Both the position numbers and the translations under genes were made by a program. Below the pieces are notes generated by a model. The model had not been told where the DNA came from, did no database searches, and saw only the letters and a program-made list of their open reading frames with translations. Shown piece after piece: positions 1 through 9,772 of a stretch of DNA of 64,000 nucleotides. This DNA is from Bradyrhizobium sp. Ash2021 (GTDB lineage: Bacteria; Pseudomonadota; Alphaproteobacteria; Rhizobiales; Xanthobacteraceae), in the NCBI RefSeq assembly GCF_031202265.1, contig NZ_CP100604.1, positions 5,996,501 to 6,060,500 of the forward strand, in the 5' to 3' direction. Positions within the stretch are counted from its first letter, which is position 1, and each line of letters begins with the position of its first letter.

Positions 1-2
1 TC

Positions 3-611
3 GACGACCTGATCGAGCGGGGCCTCGATCCAGCGGTGCCGCGCTTGTTTATCATCGACGGCTCGAAGGCGCTCGCCAAGGCGATCCGGCATAGCTTCGG
101 GAGCCACACGCCAATCCAGCGCTGCCAGATCCACAAGGCCCGGAACATCATGGAGCGTCTATCTCCCGCTCTGCATGCATCGGTCCGGCGTGCGTTGCGC
201 CAAGCTTGGGAACTCAACGATGCGGCGAAGGCGGAGAAGCTGATCCGCAATCTCGCCCAGCGCCTCGAGCGCGACGCGCCTGGCGTCTCAAAAAGCCTCC
301 TCGAGGGATTGGATGAAATCCTCACAGTGAGCAGGCTCGGTCTTCCGGCGGAATTGCGGCGCTCGCTGGCCTGCACCAACATCATCGAAAATATGATGGG
401 GACCGTGCGTCGCGTCACCCGCAATGTGAAGCGCTGGAGTTCGTCCTCGATGGCTTTGCGCTGGACCGCTGCGGCCATGAACGAAGCAAAGAAAGGCTTT
501 CGTAGGCTCAAAGCCTACAAGCAACTTCCTGCCCTGCGGGTCGCGCTGGCCGCTCACTACGAAAAGGAGACCAACAATCGCGCTCTTGTCCAAACTGCGA
601 AGGCCGCTTAA
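3..611 (+). CDS. IS256-family transposase, C-terminal part (cut by window edge)
   Basis: The reading frame is open from base 3, so the gene starts left of the window. The product matches the C-terminal half of IS256/Mutator-type DDE transposases: an FIIDGSKALAKAI segment holding the second catalytic Asp, then QRCQIHKARNI and, near the end, TNIIENMMGTVRRVTRNVKRW, which carries the catalytic Glu region. It ends normally at TAA. The upstream half and left inverted repeat are not visible, so I cannot say whether the element is complete. It marks the left border of the accessory block. Confidence 0.85.
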   Translation, partial: DDLIERGLDPAVPRLFIIDGSKALAKAIRHSFGSHTPIQRCQIHKARNIMERLSPALHASVRRALRQAWELNDAAKAEKLIRNLAQRLERDAPGVSKSLLEGLDEILTVSRLGLPAELRRSLACTNIIENMMGTVRRVTRNVKRWSSSSMALRWTAAAMNEAKKGFRRLKAYKQLPALRVALAAHYEKETNNRALVQTAKAA

Positions 612-680
612 CGTCATTCACGGCAACGACCGCTTCATAAAGTTCAACAGAGCACGGGGCAATTCCAAGGAGTAGACTCG

Positions 681-1787
681 ATGATGATGCACAGACGCGA
701 TATTCTTGTGGGTGGAGCGACGATTGCGATCGCGGCGAGCTTGTCGCGAGCAGCAAGGTCGCAAGCGGTATTCGCGCCAAAGCCAGGCCCGTGGCGAACC
801 TTCGAAGTGGTCAGTCAACTTAAAATCGCCAGTCAGGGCAGCCCTGCCCAGGCTTGGGTTCCCCTGCCCTCGGTGAACGAAGTCGACTGGTTCAGGACGT
901 TTGACAACACATGGAAGTCGAACGGGAAGGCGACTCTCGAGACTCATCCAAAGTATGGAGCGAGCATGGTGCATGTCGAATGGCCAACTTCCGAGCAGAG
1001 TGCGGCCGTCGAAATCACTAGCCGATTCTCGACACGCGACCGTGCAATCGATCTTTCCAGGTCGGGCAAAGCTGCGCCGCTGTCAGCATCAGAACAGAGC
1101 CTCTATACCAGTCCGACGAAGTTTATCCCAACCGACGGTATCGCACGTGAACTTTCCAACAAAGTTGTCGCAGACGCTAAGGCGACTAGCGACGTGGAGA
1201 AGGCCCGTGCGATATATGACTGGATCATCGATAATACGTTCCGCGACGCCAGAGTCCGCGGCTGCGGAGCAGGTGACGTTGCCGCTATGCTCATGAGCGG
1301 CAATTTAGGTGGCAAGTGCGCCGATCTGAACGCCCTGTTTGTCGGCTTGATGCGCGCACAAGGCATTCCCGCGAGAGACGTATATGGAATTCGAGTTGCT
1401 CCTTCCGCATTCGGCTACAAGAGCTTAGGTGCAAATACAGCAACGATCTCCAGGGCCCAGCATTGTCGCGCCGAAGTACATCTTGCTGGCTTCGGCTGGG
1501 TGCCGATGGATCCCGCGGATGTCCGCAAGGTGGTTCTCGAAGAAGCGCCGGGCGGCCTCGCTATCGACAACGATAAAGTCGTCGCTGCGCGCAAAGCCCT
1601 CTTCGGCTCGTGGGAAGCCAATTGGATGGCCTATAACTTCGCTCATGACGTGGAACTGAACGGAGCGAAGGACGGCCAGGTCGCATTTCTGATGTATCCA
1701 GAGGCCGAGACGGGGGCGGGAAGATTGGATTGCCTCGATCCGGATACGTTTAGTTATACAATTACAGCCAAACAGATCTTTGCTTAA
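681..1787 (+). CDS. Exported transglutaminase-like cysteine protease-fold protein
   Basis: A 368-residue protein. The N-terminus (MHRRDILVGGATIAIAAS) resembles a Tat-type signal with a weak RRD motif and hydrophobic stretch, so periplasmic location is likely. Residues about 160-290 form a transglutaminase-like core: ARAIYDWIIDNT, then the catalytic Cys in GGKCADLNALFVGLMRAQGIPAR, and a His/Asp pair in AEVHLAGFGWVPMDPAD. Such proteins are usually peptidases or amidases rather than cross-linking enzymes; the substrate is unknown. A possible RBS (AAGGAG) lies 9 bases before the ATG run. The neighbours give no functional clue. Family call is firm, role is not. Confidence 0.8.
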   Translation: MMMHRRDILVGGATIAIAASLSRAARSQAVFAPKPGPWRTFEVVSQLKIASQGSPAQAWVPLPSVNEVDWFRTFDNTWKSNGKATLETHPKYGASMVHVEWPTSEQSAAVEITSRFSTRDRAIDLSRSGKAAPLSASEQSLYTSPTKFIPTDGIARELSNKVVADAKATSDVEKARAIYDWIIDNTFRDARVRGCGAGDVAAMLMSGNLGGKCADLNALFVGLMRAQGIPARDVYGIRVAPSAFGYKSLGANTATISRAQHCRAEVHLAGFGWVPMDPADVRKVVLEEAPGGLAIDNDKVVAARKALFGSWEANWMAYNFAHDVELNGAKDGQVAFLMYPEAETGAGRLDCLDPDTFSYTITAKQIFA

Positions 1788-1804
1788 ATGCCACAAATAA
1801 AAGG

Positions 1805-1830
1805 AAGGACGCCACATGAGTGGCGGCCTT
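1805..1830 (+). terminator. Probable intrinsic terminator after the transglutaminase gene
   Basis: AAGG-A-CGCCAC-ATGA-GTGGCG-G-CCTT forms a stem of 10 pairs with one A/G mismatch and a 4-base loop. It lies 18 bases after the stop codon and is followed by TAGTTT. The T tract is short, so termination strength is uncertain. Confidence 0.5.
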
Positions 1831-2153
1831 TAGTTTGGGAGGACTGTACAAGTGATTCAGCTGCTTGCCGGCCGGCTCGCCTTCTAACCTGCGATGCCAC
1901 CTTAGCGAACCTGTCACAGTTCACGATCAGCCTGCAAAGCCCGCTCCGTTGTCTTAGCATCCCTCTACGTTTCCGCACTCACTCCCGTATGCGCGCGGAC
2001 ATGTACCTCGTCGAACAGTGCTTCACTCTCAGCGTCATTTTTGGCCAAGAGGGAGCCGACGATAGCACCAAGGAAGTCAAGCGGCAGTCATCATATCAAT
2101 GTCTTGTAATTTTTTCCGGTTCTCCTTCATGGGCGAATGGAAATCCAACAACG
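1831..2153. other. Stretch without recognisable gene
   Basis: This lies between the terminator and the 3' end of trxB (convergent genes). The short plus-strand frame here has no recognisable motif and no convincing RBS. I see no IS end, tRNA or repeat. Confidence 0.5.
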
Positions 2154-3173
<1,020 letters not shown>

Positions 3174-3198
3174 TTAGGCGCAAGCCCAACTCGCCTGC

Positions 3199-3214
3199 TG
3201 TCTAATATTTGACA
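3199..3214. promoter_or_regulatory. Crp-family-like operator upstream of trxB
   Basis: TGTCTAATATTTGACA fits the TGTC(A)-N6-TGACA pattern repeated at six other places in this window. Its centre is about 63 bases before the trxB start. Seen directly; regulator assignment is inferred. Confidence 0.5.
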
Positions 3215-3413
3215 GGATCGACTCTATTGCTCGGACACAACAGTTTGGTGTGGGCATTCGGTCCTTCGATTGCGGACTGCCGCCTCACCCGAACGGCAGC
3301 GCCGTCGGAGCCTGCGACGCGTCGCGGCGACGTCTAACGGTCATCCTAGACCTGCGACTGGAATGTTGTGAGGCCGGCGAACGAATCAGGTCTTCCTGCC
3401 TAGTGGCTCCATG

Positions 3414-3992
3414 TCAGTGGCTTGATCGTTCCGATTGCGAAACCTCAACGTCGCCGCTGACTCGGCATTGAAGTGCTTCACTGGCCCTGGAAAGAACGAT
3501 GACCAGCACTGCTCCCACGAGGACGGGAACGAGAAACGACAGTTCGGAATGACCTTGACTAATAATGAGCGGCGAAATGGCGGCCGGGGGATGAAACGCG
3601 TTTGCAGCCAGCATCGCTGCGACCGATAGTCCTACCGCGATCGATCCGACCAGTGCTCCGCCGCCAGCTATTGCGACAATGCTCAACCCGACTGAAGCAC
3701 TCAAGAGATGCCCAAAGAATATCGCACGATTGGATGCGGGCCGGCTATCGGGCGCTCCGGCAACAAGTGCAACCGAAGTCGCAAACGGAATGGTGGCAAA
3801 GGGCACATTCGCAATTGATGCGAGAGCGATCATTACAAATAAGCCCACTACAGCGATAGACGTCGCAATCAAAATCCTACAGTTTAAGCGGCGATTCTTG
3901 AGCGGTGTCCATGGTGGCGGGCCGTCCTCCGGGCATTTGAACTTTGAGAAAAACTCCTGTGAATCCGGATTCAGTTCATCGAAACGAAGCAT
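3414..3992 (-). CDS. HPP-family membrane protein with a GrdB-like N-terminal module
   Basis: A 192-residue protein starting at the ATG preceded by GGAG seven bases upstream; longer starts lack a good RBS. From about residue 37 it has four hydrophobic segments typical of HPP proteins, with the name-giving signature in AANAFHPPAAISPL. HPP proteins are small integral membrane proteins; a plant chloroplast and cyanobacterial member has been linked to nitrite transport. Residues 4-31 are unusual: they align without gaps to residues 15-42 of the selenoprotein encoded at 35396-36781, sharing the Cys, Gly and PPWT-x-L residues. A Crp-like site lies about 100 bases upstream. I infer that this module links the two proteins in one system. 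Confidence 0.75.
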   Translation of the reverse strand: MLRFDELNPDSQEFFSKFKCPEDGPPPWTPLKNRRLNCRILIATSIAVVGLFVMIALASIANVPFATIPFATSVALVAGAPDSRPASNRAIFFGHLLSASVGLSIVAIAGGGALVGSIAVGLSVAAMLAANAFHPPAAISPLIISQGHSELSFLVPVLVGAVLVIVLSRASEALQCRVSGDVEVSQSERSSH

Positions 3993-4084
3993 TCGGAATC
4001 TCCGTAGATGGCAGCCCAAATCCATAAACTCGGACCTGCGCTCAACTCTTCCCACGACTATAATCCGCCTTCAGCTTCGCCGAC

Positions 4085-4100
4085 TGTCTCTGAATTGACA
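4085..4100. promoter_or_regulatory. Crp-family-like operator between HPP gene and crp gene
   Basis: TGTCTCTGAATTGACA matches the repeated TGTC-N8-GACA pattern. It lies about 100 bases upstream of the HPP start and about 180 bases upstream of the divergent Crp/Fnr gene, so it could serve either or both. Confidence 0.5.
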
Positions 4101-4272
4101 GGTCGAATAATATACCGCCTCCGAACGGACCCTACCCGCGACCTCAAGGACGGTCGCGCTTTGAACGATTTTATAGACGTGTTAGACTGCTTTTGAGGAA
4201 ACCCGTCCGCGACGAACACCAGAAGTAAAACATAGAAGTCGACGCGGTCAAACGAACAAGCAAGCGAAATGA

Positions 4273-5091
4273 TTGGACGAAAATGTCTCCTTATTCAAAT
4301 ATCTTCCCTTATTCAATTGGCTTGCGCTGAATGCTCCAATGGACACAGACCGAAAGCAATTGAAACTCTCGAAGAGTGCCGAGCCAGCGGCATTCCGTGA
4401 CATTTTTGATCGGCTAGGTCAGCGAGAAGATGTTTTAGGCAGCATCAGTCCAGCTGAGCGCGAAGAAGTCATTCGGCATGGCACGATTAAGAAATTTCGT
4501 CACGGCGAACTCATATTTTCGCAAGGAGCCTCTCATAAGTATACTTATTTCATTTTACGCGGAGTCGTGCGCACATCATTTATTTCGCATAACGGTAAAG
4601 AATATACCCTTGCCTATTGGTTAAAGGGCGAACTGGTGGGCGGCCCTTATTTCATAAGCGATGGCACTACGTATCTTTGGTCAGGCTACGCCGCTGAACC
4701 AACCGAACTCCTGGCAATCCCTGGAAATACTCTGCGCGACCTAGCATCGCGCGTTCCGTCGCTGGCAATCGCGATGCTCGATGCGCTTAGTTTTAAAATT
4801 CATTGGTTTTCGTTACTCCTCCAGATCATGGGTACGCAGTGTGCGGAAGGACGGCTCGGCATTCTGCTGTTGGGGCTGGGAACTTGTTACGGTGTTGAAA
4901 CCGCTGACGGCTTGCTTATCCGCTACGCATTCACGCAAACCGATCTAGCGAAAATGATTGGCGTCAGTCGTCAGTGGGTCAACAACGCCCTCGGACACTT
5001 TCAGAAGAAGGGCGCTTTAGCGACAGTGAAGGGCCGTTTTCTAATCAAAAATCAATCGATTCTGAAAGACTCTCTCGGCCCTATCGACTAA
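4273..5091 (+). CDS. Crp/Fnr-family transcriptional regulator (copy 1)
   Basis: An N-terminal cyclic-nucleotide-binding-type beta barrel is recognisable (FRHGELIFSQGASHKYTYFILRGVVRTSF, EYTLAYWLKGELVGG) and is followed by a dimerisation helix. The C-terminal winged HTH has the recognition helix VSRQWVNNALGHFQKKG. No Fnr-type N-terminal cysteine cluster is visible, so it is not an Fe-S oxygen sensor of the Fnr type. The TTG at 4273 is the longest start; ATG at 4339 is an alternative and neither has a strong RBS. It shares the SRQWV helix with the regulators at 26150-26899 and 34225-35016, suggesting a common operator. The effector is unknown. Confidence 0.85.
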   Translation: MDENVSLFKYLPLFNWLALNAPMDTDRKQLKLSKSAEPAAFRDIFDRLGQREDVLGSISPAEREEVIRHGTIKKFRHGELIFSQGASHKYTYFILRGVVRTSFISHNGKEYTLAYWLKGELVGGPYFISDGTTYLWSGYAAEPTELLAIPGNTLRDLASRVPSLAIAMLDALSFKIHWFSLLLQIMGTQCAEGRLGILLLGLGTCYGVETADGLLIRYAFTQTDLAKMIGVSRQWVNNALGHFQKKGALATVKGRFLIKNQSILKDSLGPID

Positions 5092-5660
5092 TTGATAGGA
5101 TCTCTCTTGAATATTTTGGATATTCCGTACTTCGAAGGGCATTGTAGATCCACTCGACGCTTCCGGATGCATCTTGGATCTGGGTGACCCGGCCAACACC
5201 CTTGTTACCACCGATCGTATCCTCCCAAGTGTAGGCGATGGTGTCGCTGGTCAGCAGACGGCCGACGTTGTCGTAGGTGAGATTGGTGACAACCCCGCGC
5301 TCATCGGTGATTTTCGTAGGTTTGCCCAACGCGTCGTAGGTGTAGACGGTCGCACCTGTATCGGGACTTGAGAGCCGGATCACCTCACCGAAACCATTGG
5401 GAACGAAGCTCGTGCTGAGTGAGCGGGACCGCTGTGCTGTAGTTGGTGATCTTCAGATGATAAGCGCGAGCCCCCTCACCGACGATGAGATCGAGCGCCG
5501 GCGTTGAGCTACTTGATACTTCTATCGATGGGCTTATGGCAGCGTAGAGCGCCTTCGCTCTGTCTTCGTTGACCAGCCACATCGACCGTTTTGGCATCGC
5601 GTACTGAACGAGATGCTTCTTGTCCAGAGCATCAACTGTTGTGTTCCCGACGCAAAGCAC
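5081..5660 (-). pseudogene. RHS-repeat protein fragment
   Basis: The downstream part carries YD-type RHS repeats (TGATVYTYDALGKPTKITDERG, VVTNLTYDNVGRLLTS) and stops at TAG near 5100. The upstream frame (5385-5660) joins through a frame change and has no motif I recognise. RHS proteins normally exceed 1000 residues, so this is a short relic, not a working toxin or shell protein. Confidence 0.65.
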
Positions 5661-5742
5661 ATTGATCGAAGGGACGTTCAGCTCAATCTTCTAGTCTGTA
5701 GTCCACCCGTCATCGCGTCCAGCGCCATCCGTACGCCTTCAG

Positions 5743-6741
5743 TTAGCCATCGACGAAACGTGCTTGAAAATCCTTTGCCCAATTCGCCGTTCGGACCAAG
5801 CCGCCGTACGAGTAGAGGTGTATAGAAATTTGTCCCAACATCGATAGATCGAGTGCTTCGCTAAGGTTATGGATGATGTCGTCCGGCGAGGCTTCGCCGA
5901 CGAGTTGGCCCGTCTTTCCCGAGACAAATGCCTTGAACGAATTGCGTACGCCGCACATCAGGGCAAAACGGGCTAGTCCTCTCAGGCTTGTCGGCCCTGC
6001 AAGACCGATGCTAACCGGCACGTTGATGCCAGACATCCGTAACCATTTCATCCAGGCGGCGATTTTGTCGGCGTCAAAGCACAATTGAGATACAATCTGG
6101 ATCTTCAGATTGCGCTCCTCTGCCGATTTCAGCTTCGTTCTCAGAGCGCGGGCCACAATTTGATCGCTCAGCTTCGGATGCCCGTCCGGGTATCCAGAGA
6201 CCCCCACCTCCCGAATTCCGTGGCACTGCAAGAGGTCAGTCTCGATGACCGCGTTGGCCCCCAAATAAGGTCCCGCCGGGCGATCGACGTCGCCGGCAAT
6301 CACCAGAACCCGTCGCACGCCAGCTTCGCCGCATATCCGTTCGACGAAGTCGCCGAGGGATTCTGCGGATTCATAATTCCGAGCCGCAATATGCGGAACC
6401 GGTTCAAATCCAGCCTTGCGAACTCGTTTTGCAGTTTCTGCCACCCGCGAGTGCGGCCGACCCGGCGGAGCGGCAACAAATATCTCCGTAGTGGAGGGAA
6501 GCATGTCGCGGAGCGCCTCGAGCTCCGTTTGATTGGGCAGCGTGGCCTCCAAGGAAAACCCACGCATCAGTGATGAGGCAACGTTTATAGTCGAGTTTCG
6601 CTGCGCGCACGATTCCGGCAACATGTCTGGGCCCTCAATTCCGCTCGCCCTGCCGGCGAGGCCATCATCCACGAGGACGCGGTTGGTCTCGGCAGCGGGA
6701 GTTTTCGTGGCAGCAGCCATCGAGGGCTCTAAAGGTCTCAT
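5743..6741 (-). CDS. Methylenetetrahydrofolate reductase, divergent MetF type
   Basis: The 332-residue product has the TIM-barrel layout of MetF: a FSLEATLP segment corresponding to the region of the active-site Glu, IFVAAPPGRPHSR, VLVIAGDVDRPAGPY in place of the usual folate-binding GGD/RGD region, EVGVSGYPDGHP, and IQIVSQLCFDADKIAAW. MetF interconverts 5,10-methylene-THF and 5-methyl-THF using FAD. Divergent MetF paralogues occur beside folate C1-oxidation genes in methyl-degrading bacteria, where they run in the oxidative direction; the neighbouring cyclo-ligase, GcvT-like gene, folD and fhs favour that role here. The first 60 residues are poorly conserved, so the true start may lie downstream. 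Function is good at family level; direction is inferred. Confidence 0.8.
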   Translation of the reverse strand: MRPLEPSMAAATKTPAAETNRVLVDDGLAGRASGIEGPDMLPESCAQRNSTINVASSLMRGFSLEATLPNQTELEALRDMLPSTTEIFVAAPPGRPHSRVAETAKRVRKAGFEPVPHIAARNYESAESLGDFVERICGEAGVRRVLVIAGDVDRPAGPYLGANAVIETDLLQCHGIREVGVSGYPDGHPKLSDQIVARALRTKLKSAEERNLKIQIVSQLCFDADKIAAWMKWLRMSGINVPVSIGLAGPTSLRGLARFALMCGVRNSFKAFVSGKTGQLVGEASPDDIIHNLSEALDLSMLGQISIHLYSYGGLVRTANWAKDFQARFVDG

Positions 6742-6789
6742 TGATTTCCCTGAAACGAGTGACGGAGTTCGGCGATGAGTTCGGCTTTC

Positions 6790-7518
6790 TCACAAATAGG
6801 ATCCGCCGTTCGTGTCGTGCGAATTCCGCGCGGATTCACCGGACTTGGCCGCACGGATGAAGATGCCCCGTTCGGTCACAATCTTGTCCATCGGAATATC
6901 ATGTAGCTCAGGGTAGATCGTGGGCATCGCGGCTTGGCTGTATCCGACTCCGATGATCAGCGGTCGCTTCGGGGTGGCGGCGAGTGTCCTGTCGAAATAG
7001 CCACCGCCATAGCCGAGCCTGTACGCGTCCCGGTCATAGCCAACGATCGGTGCGATCATGACATCCGGGGAAACTTCTTTCCCGGCGGCGGGTACCGGAA
7101 TGTCCCACACCCCACGCTCCAACTTCTCGCCGCGTCCCCATATGCGAAACACAAGCGGCGCTTTCGTCTCGATGACCACCGGCAGTGCACATCGGCCGCC
7201 GCGTGATTCAAGGCGTTCGAGCCATCCACGCAAATCGGGTTCGCCGCGGAACGGCCAATACCCGCTCACGACGCGCCCGGATAGATCGCCAATCGCCACA
7301 TCGAGCAGCTCTGCGATGAGATCGGAGTAGCTCTTGCGCGTGCTGGTGCTCATCTCAAGGCGTTCCTTGATTAGCCTCGCTCTCTCCGCCTTTCGCCAAC
7401 GCAATACATCCGAATGCTTCGGAACGCCGTCGGCTAGCGAAAGTCCTGAATGGGCAGGATCAACTTCATGAGTGATGCAAGCAGAAGAGCCGCTGGTATC
7501 ATCATCTTCGTCAATCAT
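6790..7518 (-). CDS. 5-formyltetrahydrofolate cyclo-ligase
   Basis: The product has the family signature GYDRDAYRLGYGGGYFDRTLA near residue 165, the N-terminal basic helix RWRKAERARLIKER, and the ERGVWDIPVPA segment. The enzyme converts 5-formyl-THF to 5,10-methenyl-THF with ATP hydrolysis, recovering the stable side product of folate metabolism. The 36 residues before the conserved helix are low complexity, so a shorter start is possible. It lies 48 bases upstream of the MetF-like gene on the same strand, consistent with one transcript for a folate-linked C1 pathway. Confidence 0.88.
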   Translation of the reverse strand: MIDEDDDTSGSSACITHEVDPAHSGLSLADGVPKHSDVLRWRKAERARLIKERLEMSTSTRKSYSDLIAELLDVAIGDLSGRVVSGYWPFRGEPDLRGWLERLESRGGRCALPVVIETKAPLVFRIWGRGEKLERGVWDIPVPAAGKEVSPDVMIAPIVGYDRDAYRLGYGGGYFDRTLAATPKRPLIIGVGYSQAAMPTIYPELHDIPMDKIVTERGIFIRAAKSGESARNSHDTNGGSYL

Positions 7519-7595
7519 TGCAGACTATCCAATCGAGCGATCGAACGCACCTCGAGTCGGCTCGCTCTTGCAAGGAGGGGTTCAGTGCGACAACC

Positions 7596-7631
7596 GCCAT
7601 GATGCACCTCCATGCGCCGGTGCATCATGGC
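7596..7631. repeat. 13-bp perfect hairpin at the panB duplication border
   Basis: GCCATGATGCACC (7596-7608) and GGTGCATCATGGC (7619-7631) form a perfect 13-bp stem with a 10-base loop. It ends two bases before the 1.1-kb panB repeat begins and is absent next to the second copy. No T run follows on either strand, so it is a poor terminator. It may be an element end or recombination scar. Confidence 0.6.
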
Positions 7632-7633
7632 AA

Positions 7634-8751
7634 AGCCGGCGATCAGGCGGTCTTTTTGGCGGCGGACCGCAATTCGTCGATCTTGCGTTCCCACTTCATG
7701 TCTTGGGCGAATGAAAGACACTCTTCCGGGCTCATAAACACCGTTTCCTTCTCGGCCGGATAGGCGCGATTCACGACGTCCTTCATGTATCGGGAGATCA
7801 CGTCTTCCATAATCGGTATCAGGTCGGTGTAGATGCGCGAATGCCGCGGCACGTGCTCTTCCCAGAGATGGAACAGATCCGAAGAGATAATGTGCACGCC
7901 ATGCGCGGCATTGCCGGCGCCGAGGCTGATGACCGGAACCGGCAGCGTCTGGGCCAGGTATTCGGCAACTTCCGACGTCGTCACTTCGCACAGGATCGAG
8001 AAGCAGCCGGCATCGACCATCGCCTTGGCATCTTCGACCATTTCCTTGGCCCGCTTGGCGGTCTTGCCTTGCGCGACAAAGCCGCCAAGCTGCGGCATGC
8101 GCATCGGGGTGATGCCAACATGGCCCTGCACCGGAATGCCGGCGCGCACGATCGCCTCAATATTCCTGGCGTGATACTTGTTGCCTTCGCATTTCATCAC
8201 CTCGGCATTGGCTTCGTGCACGAAACGACCGGCGTTGGCCACCGCCTGTTCCGGCGAAACGTGGAAGCTCCAGTACGGCATGTCGACCATGCGCAGGCCA
8301 TATTTGGAGCCGCGGTCGATCGCCTTCGACATCATCATGACCTCGTCGAAGCTCACCGAGACCGTGCTCTTGTGGCCGAACAGGATCATGCCGCCGGTAT
8401 CGGATACGCAGAGGATATCCATGCCGAGGCGGTCGGCAATGACCGCGGTGCGATAATCATAGGCGGCAAGCTGCGTGATCGGCTCGCCCTTCTTCATCTT
8501 CGCCATCAATGTATTGATGGTGACCTTTTTCCTTGCCGGCGCCTCAGCCATAACCAATCCCCCTTTCTCACCAAGCCGTTTCGAATGCGTTGAAGAACCC
8601 GGCAGCGATCTACGCCGCTCAGCCGTTTTTCGTCTGCAGGTGCATGGAGCGCTATGGCATCCGGTCCGTCAAATATCCAAAAACTATCGTATATGTGCCT
8701 TTGGCTATGATGGGCGCGATCGCCGATCAAGGCGGCCGCCGGATTGCAGCC
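7634..8751. repeat. 1.1-kb direct repeat carrying panB, copy A
   Basis: This 1118-bp segment recurs in the same orientation at 21857-22973. By eye the two differ only by one missing T before the panB RBS region and one C/T change about 80 bases upstream of panB. Identity stops abruptly on both sides. Confidence 0.9.
7643..8557 (-). CDS. panB: Ketopantoate hydroxymethyltransferase, copy A
   Basis: A 304-residue PanB, longer than the usual 260-280 because of a C-terminal extension. Visible signatures are KKGEPITQLAAYDYRTAVIAD, VSDTGGMILFGHKSTVSVSFDEVMM with the metal-binding region, VQGHVGITPMRMPQLGG, and CFSILCEVT with the catalytic-region Glu. PanB transfers the C1 unit of 5,10-methylene-THF to ketoisovalerate in pantothenate synthesis, so it also draws on the folate C1 pool assembled in this window. 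A strong RBS (GGGGGA) precedes the start. The predicted protein is identical to copy B at 21866-22780. panD is also in the window, panC is not. Confidence 0.93.
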   Translation of the reverse strand: MVMAEAPARKKVTINTLMAKMKKGEPITQLAAYDYRTAVIADRLGMDILCVSDTGGMILFGHKSTVSVSFDEVMMMSKAIDRGSKYGLRMVDMPYWSFHVSPEQAVANAGRFVHEANAEVMKCEGNKYHARNIEAIVRAGIPVQGHVGITPMRMPQLGGFVAQGKTAKRAKEMVEDAKAMVDAGCFSILCEVTTSEVAEYLAQTLPVPVISLGAGNAAHGVHIISSDLFHLWEEHVPRHSRIYTDLIPIMEDVISRYMKDVVNRAYPAEKETVFMSPEECLSFAQDMKWERKIDELRSAAKKTA

Positions 8752-9749
8752 CAGGCCGCGCGAGGGCGTCGTTTTGAGGTGTCGTAAAACGGTGTCGGCG
8801 TCAGACGAATATTGCGGAAGGTCCCCGTTGCATCGTGCAGGACGGTGTTGGGCAACGTGTCAACAAAGACATATCCAAGGCCGAGAATTCCACCGGCCGC
8901 AATGCTTTCGCAGGCCGACGTCACCGCGATCGCCCCGAGCGCGGACGGCCGTTGCAGGTCGCGCGACGGCTGCCAAGGCCACGACTGGCGATCCGCATCG
9001 GCCACGAACGAGACCATCATTATTGCGGGCTTGAGCGGGTCGGTGGGCCGGCTAAATTTACCCAGACCGATTTCAGAGGGCGAAACGGGTAATCGGAACT
9101 CATTGCTGAATAGAACAAACCCAGCCTCGATGCGGAGCATATCGGCCGCGATGAACCCCGCGGGTGCCACATGGGAGGACAGCGCGTCCCATAGCTCGCG
9201 CGCATGCCCACGGTCTACGATGATCTCGAACCCGGGTTCACCGGTATAGCCCAGCCGGCCGATCGTGCAGGGAATGCCCTCAAGATAGGCCCAATCGAAA
9301 GTAAAGTATTTGAGCGACTCGATACGACCAACATCGCCGAGCTTGCCCAATACGTCCAGTGCGCGGGGACCCTGCACCGCGAACGTCGCCCTATCTGCCG
9401 TCATGTCGACGACAGCAACGCCCGGACCCGAGCAGGAGAGCAAATCCAAAATGTCCTCTCGTCGCCCGCTCATCACATCGAACGAATTGGGCCCCGTCCT
9501 CCAAACGGTCCAATCGGCATCGACCTGACCACCAGAGCCGACGCGCAAGGCATAACGAATCTCCTTTTCCCTCAGCGAGGCCATCGATCTTCCGGTAAAT
9601 GTCTCTATGACGTCGCCTGCACGATTCCCTGTAATCCGCGCACATTCCAGGAACGAGAAATCGAACAGCGCGCAGTCCGTCCGGCATGTCGTTGCCTCGG
9701 TCGCGGGGTCGCCAAAATCGTATGTCAGCTTAAATCCCTCAAGTGCCAT
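8727..9749 (-). CDS. GcvT-like aminomethyl/methyltransferase, 3' end replaced
   Basis: The 340-residue product resembles the glycine-cleavage T-protein family: an N-terminal LFDFSFLECARITG segment, FAVQGPRALDVLGKLGD, GYTGEPGFEIIVDRGHARELWDAL and MLRIEAGFVLFSNEF, ending in the C-terminal barrel. Family members bind THF and pass methylene or methyl groups to it. The gene is not beside gcvH or gcvP, so a role as a THF-dependent demethylase of another substrate is plausible. The last eight codons lie inside the panB repeat, so the original C-terminus was replaced when the repeat arrived; the family core is otherwise complete. Confidence 0.75.
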   Translation of the reverse strand: MALEGFKLTYDFGDPATEATTCRTDCALFDFSFLECARITGNRAGDVIETFTGRSMASLREKEIRYALRVGSGGQVDADWTVWRTGPNSFDVMSGRREDILDLLSCSGPGVAVVDMTADRATFAVQGPRALDVLGKLGDVGRIESLKYFTFDWAYLEGIPCTIGRLGYTGEPGFEIIVDRGHARELWDALSSHVAPAGFIAADMLRIEAGFVLFSNEFRLPVSPSEIGLGKFSRPTDPLKPAIMMVSFVADADRQSWPWQPSRDLQRPSALGAIAVTSACESIAAGGILGLGYVFVDTLPNTVLHDATGTFRNIRLTPTPFYDTSKRRPRAAWAAIRRPP

Positions 9750-9772
9750 CGCAAATGTCCCTTCCTCAACCG

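Noticed and set aside
5385..5660. 91-residue ORF upstream of the RHS fragment as an independent gene
   Set aside because: It leads into the RHS frame and has no RBS or motif of its own. Treated as part of the relic.
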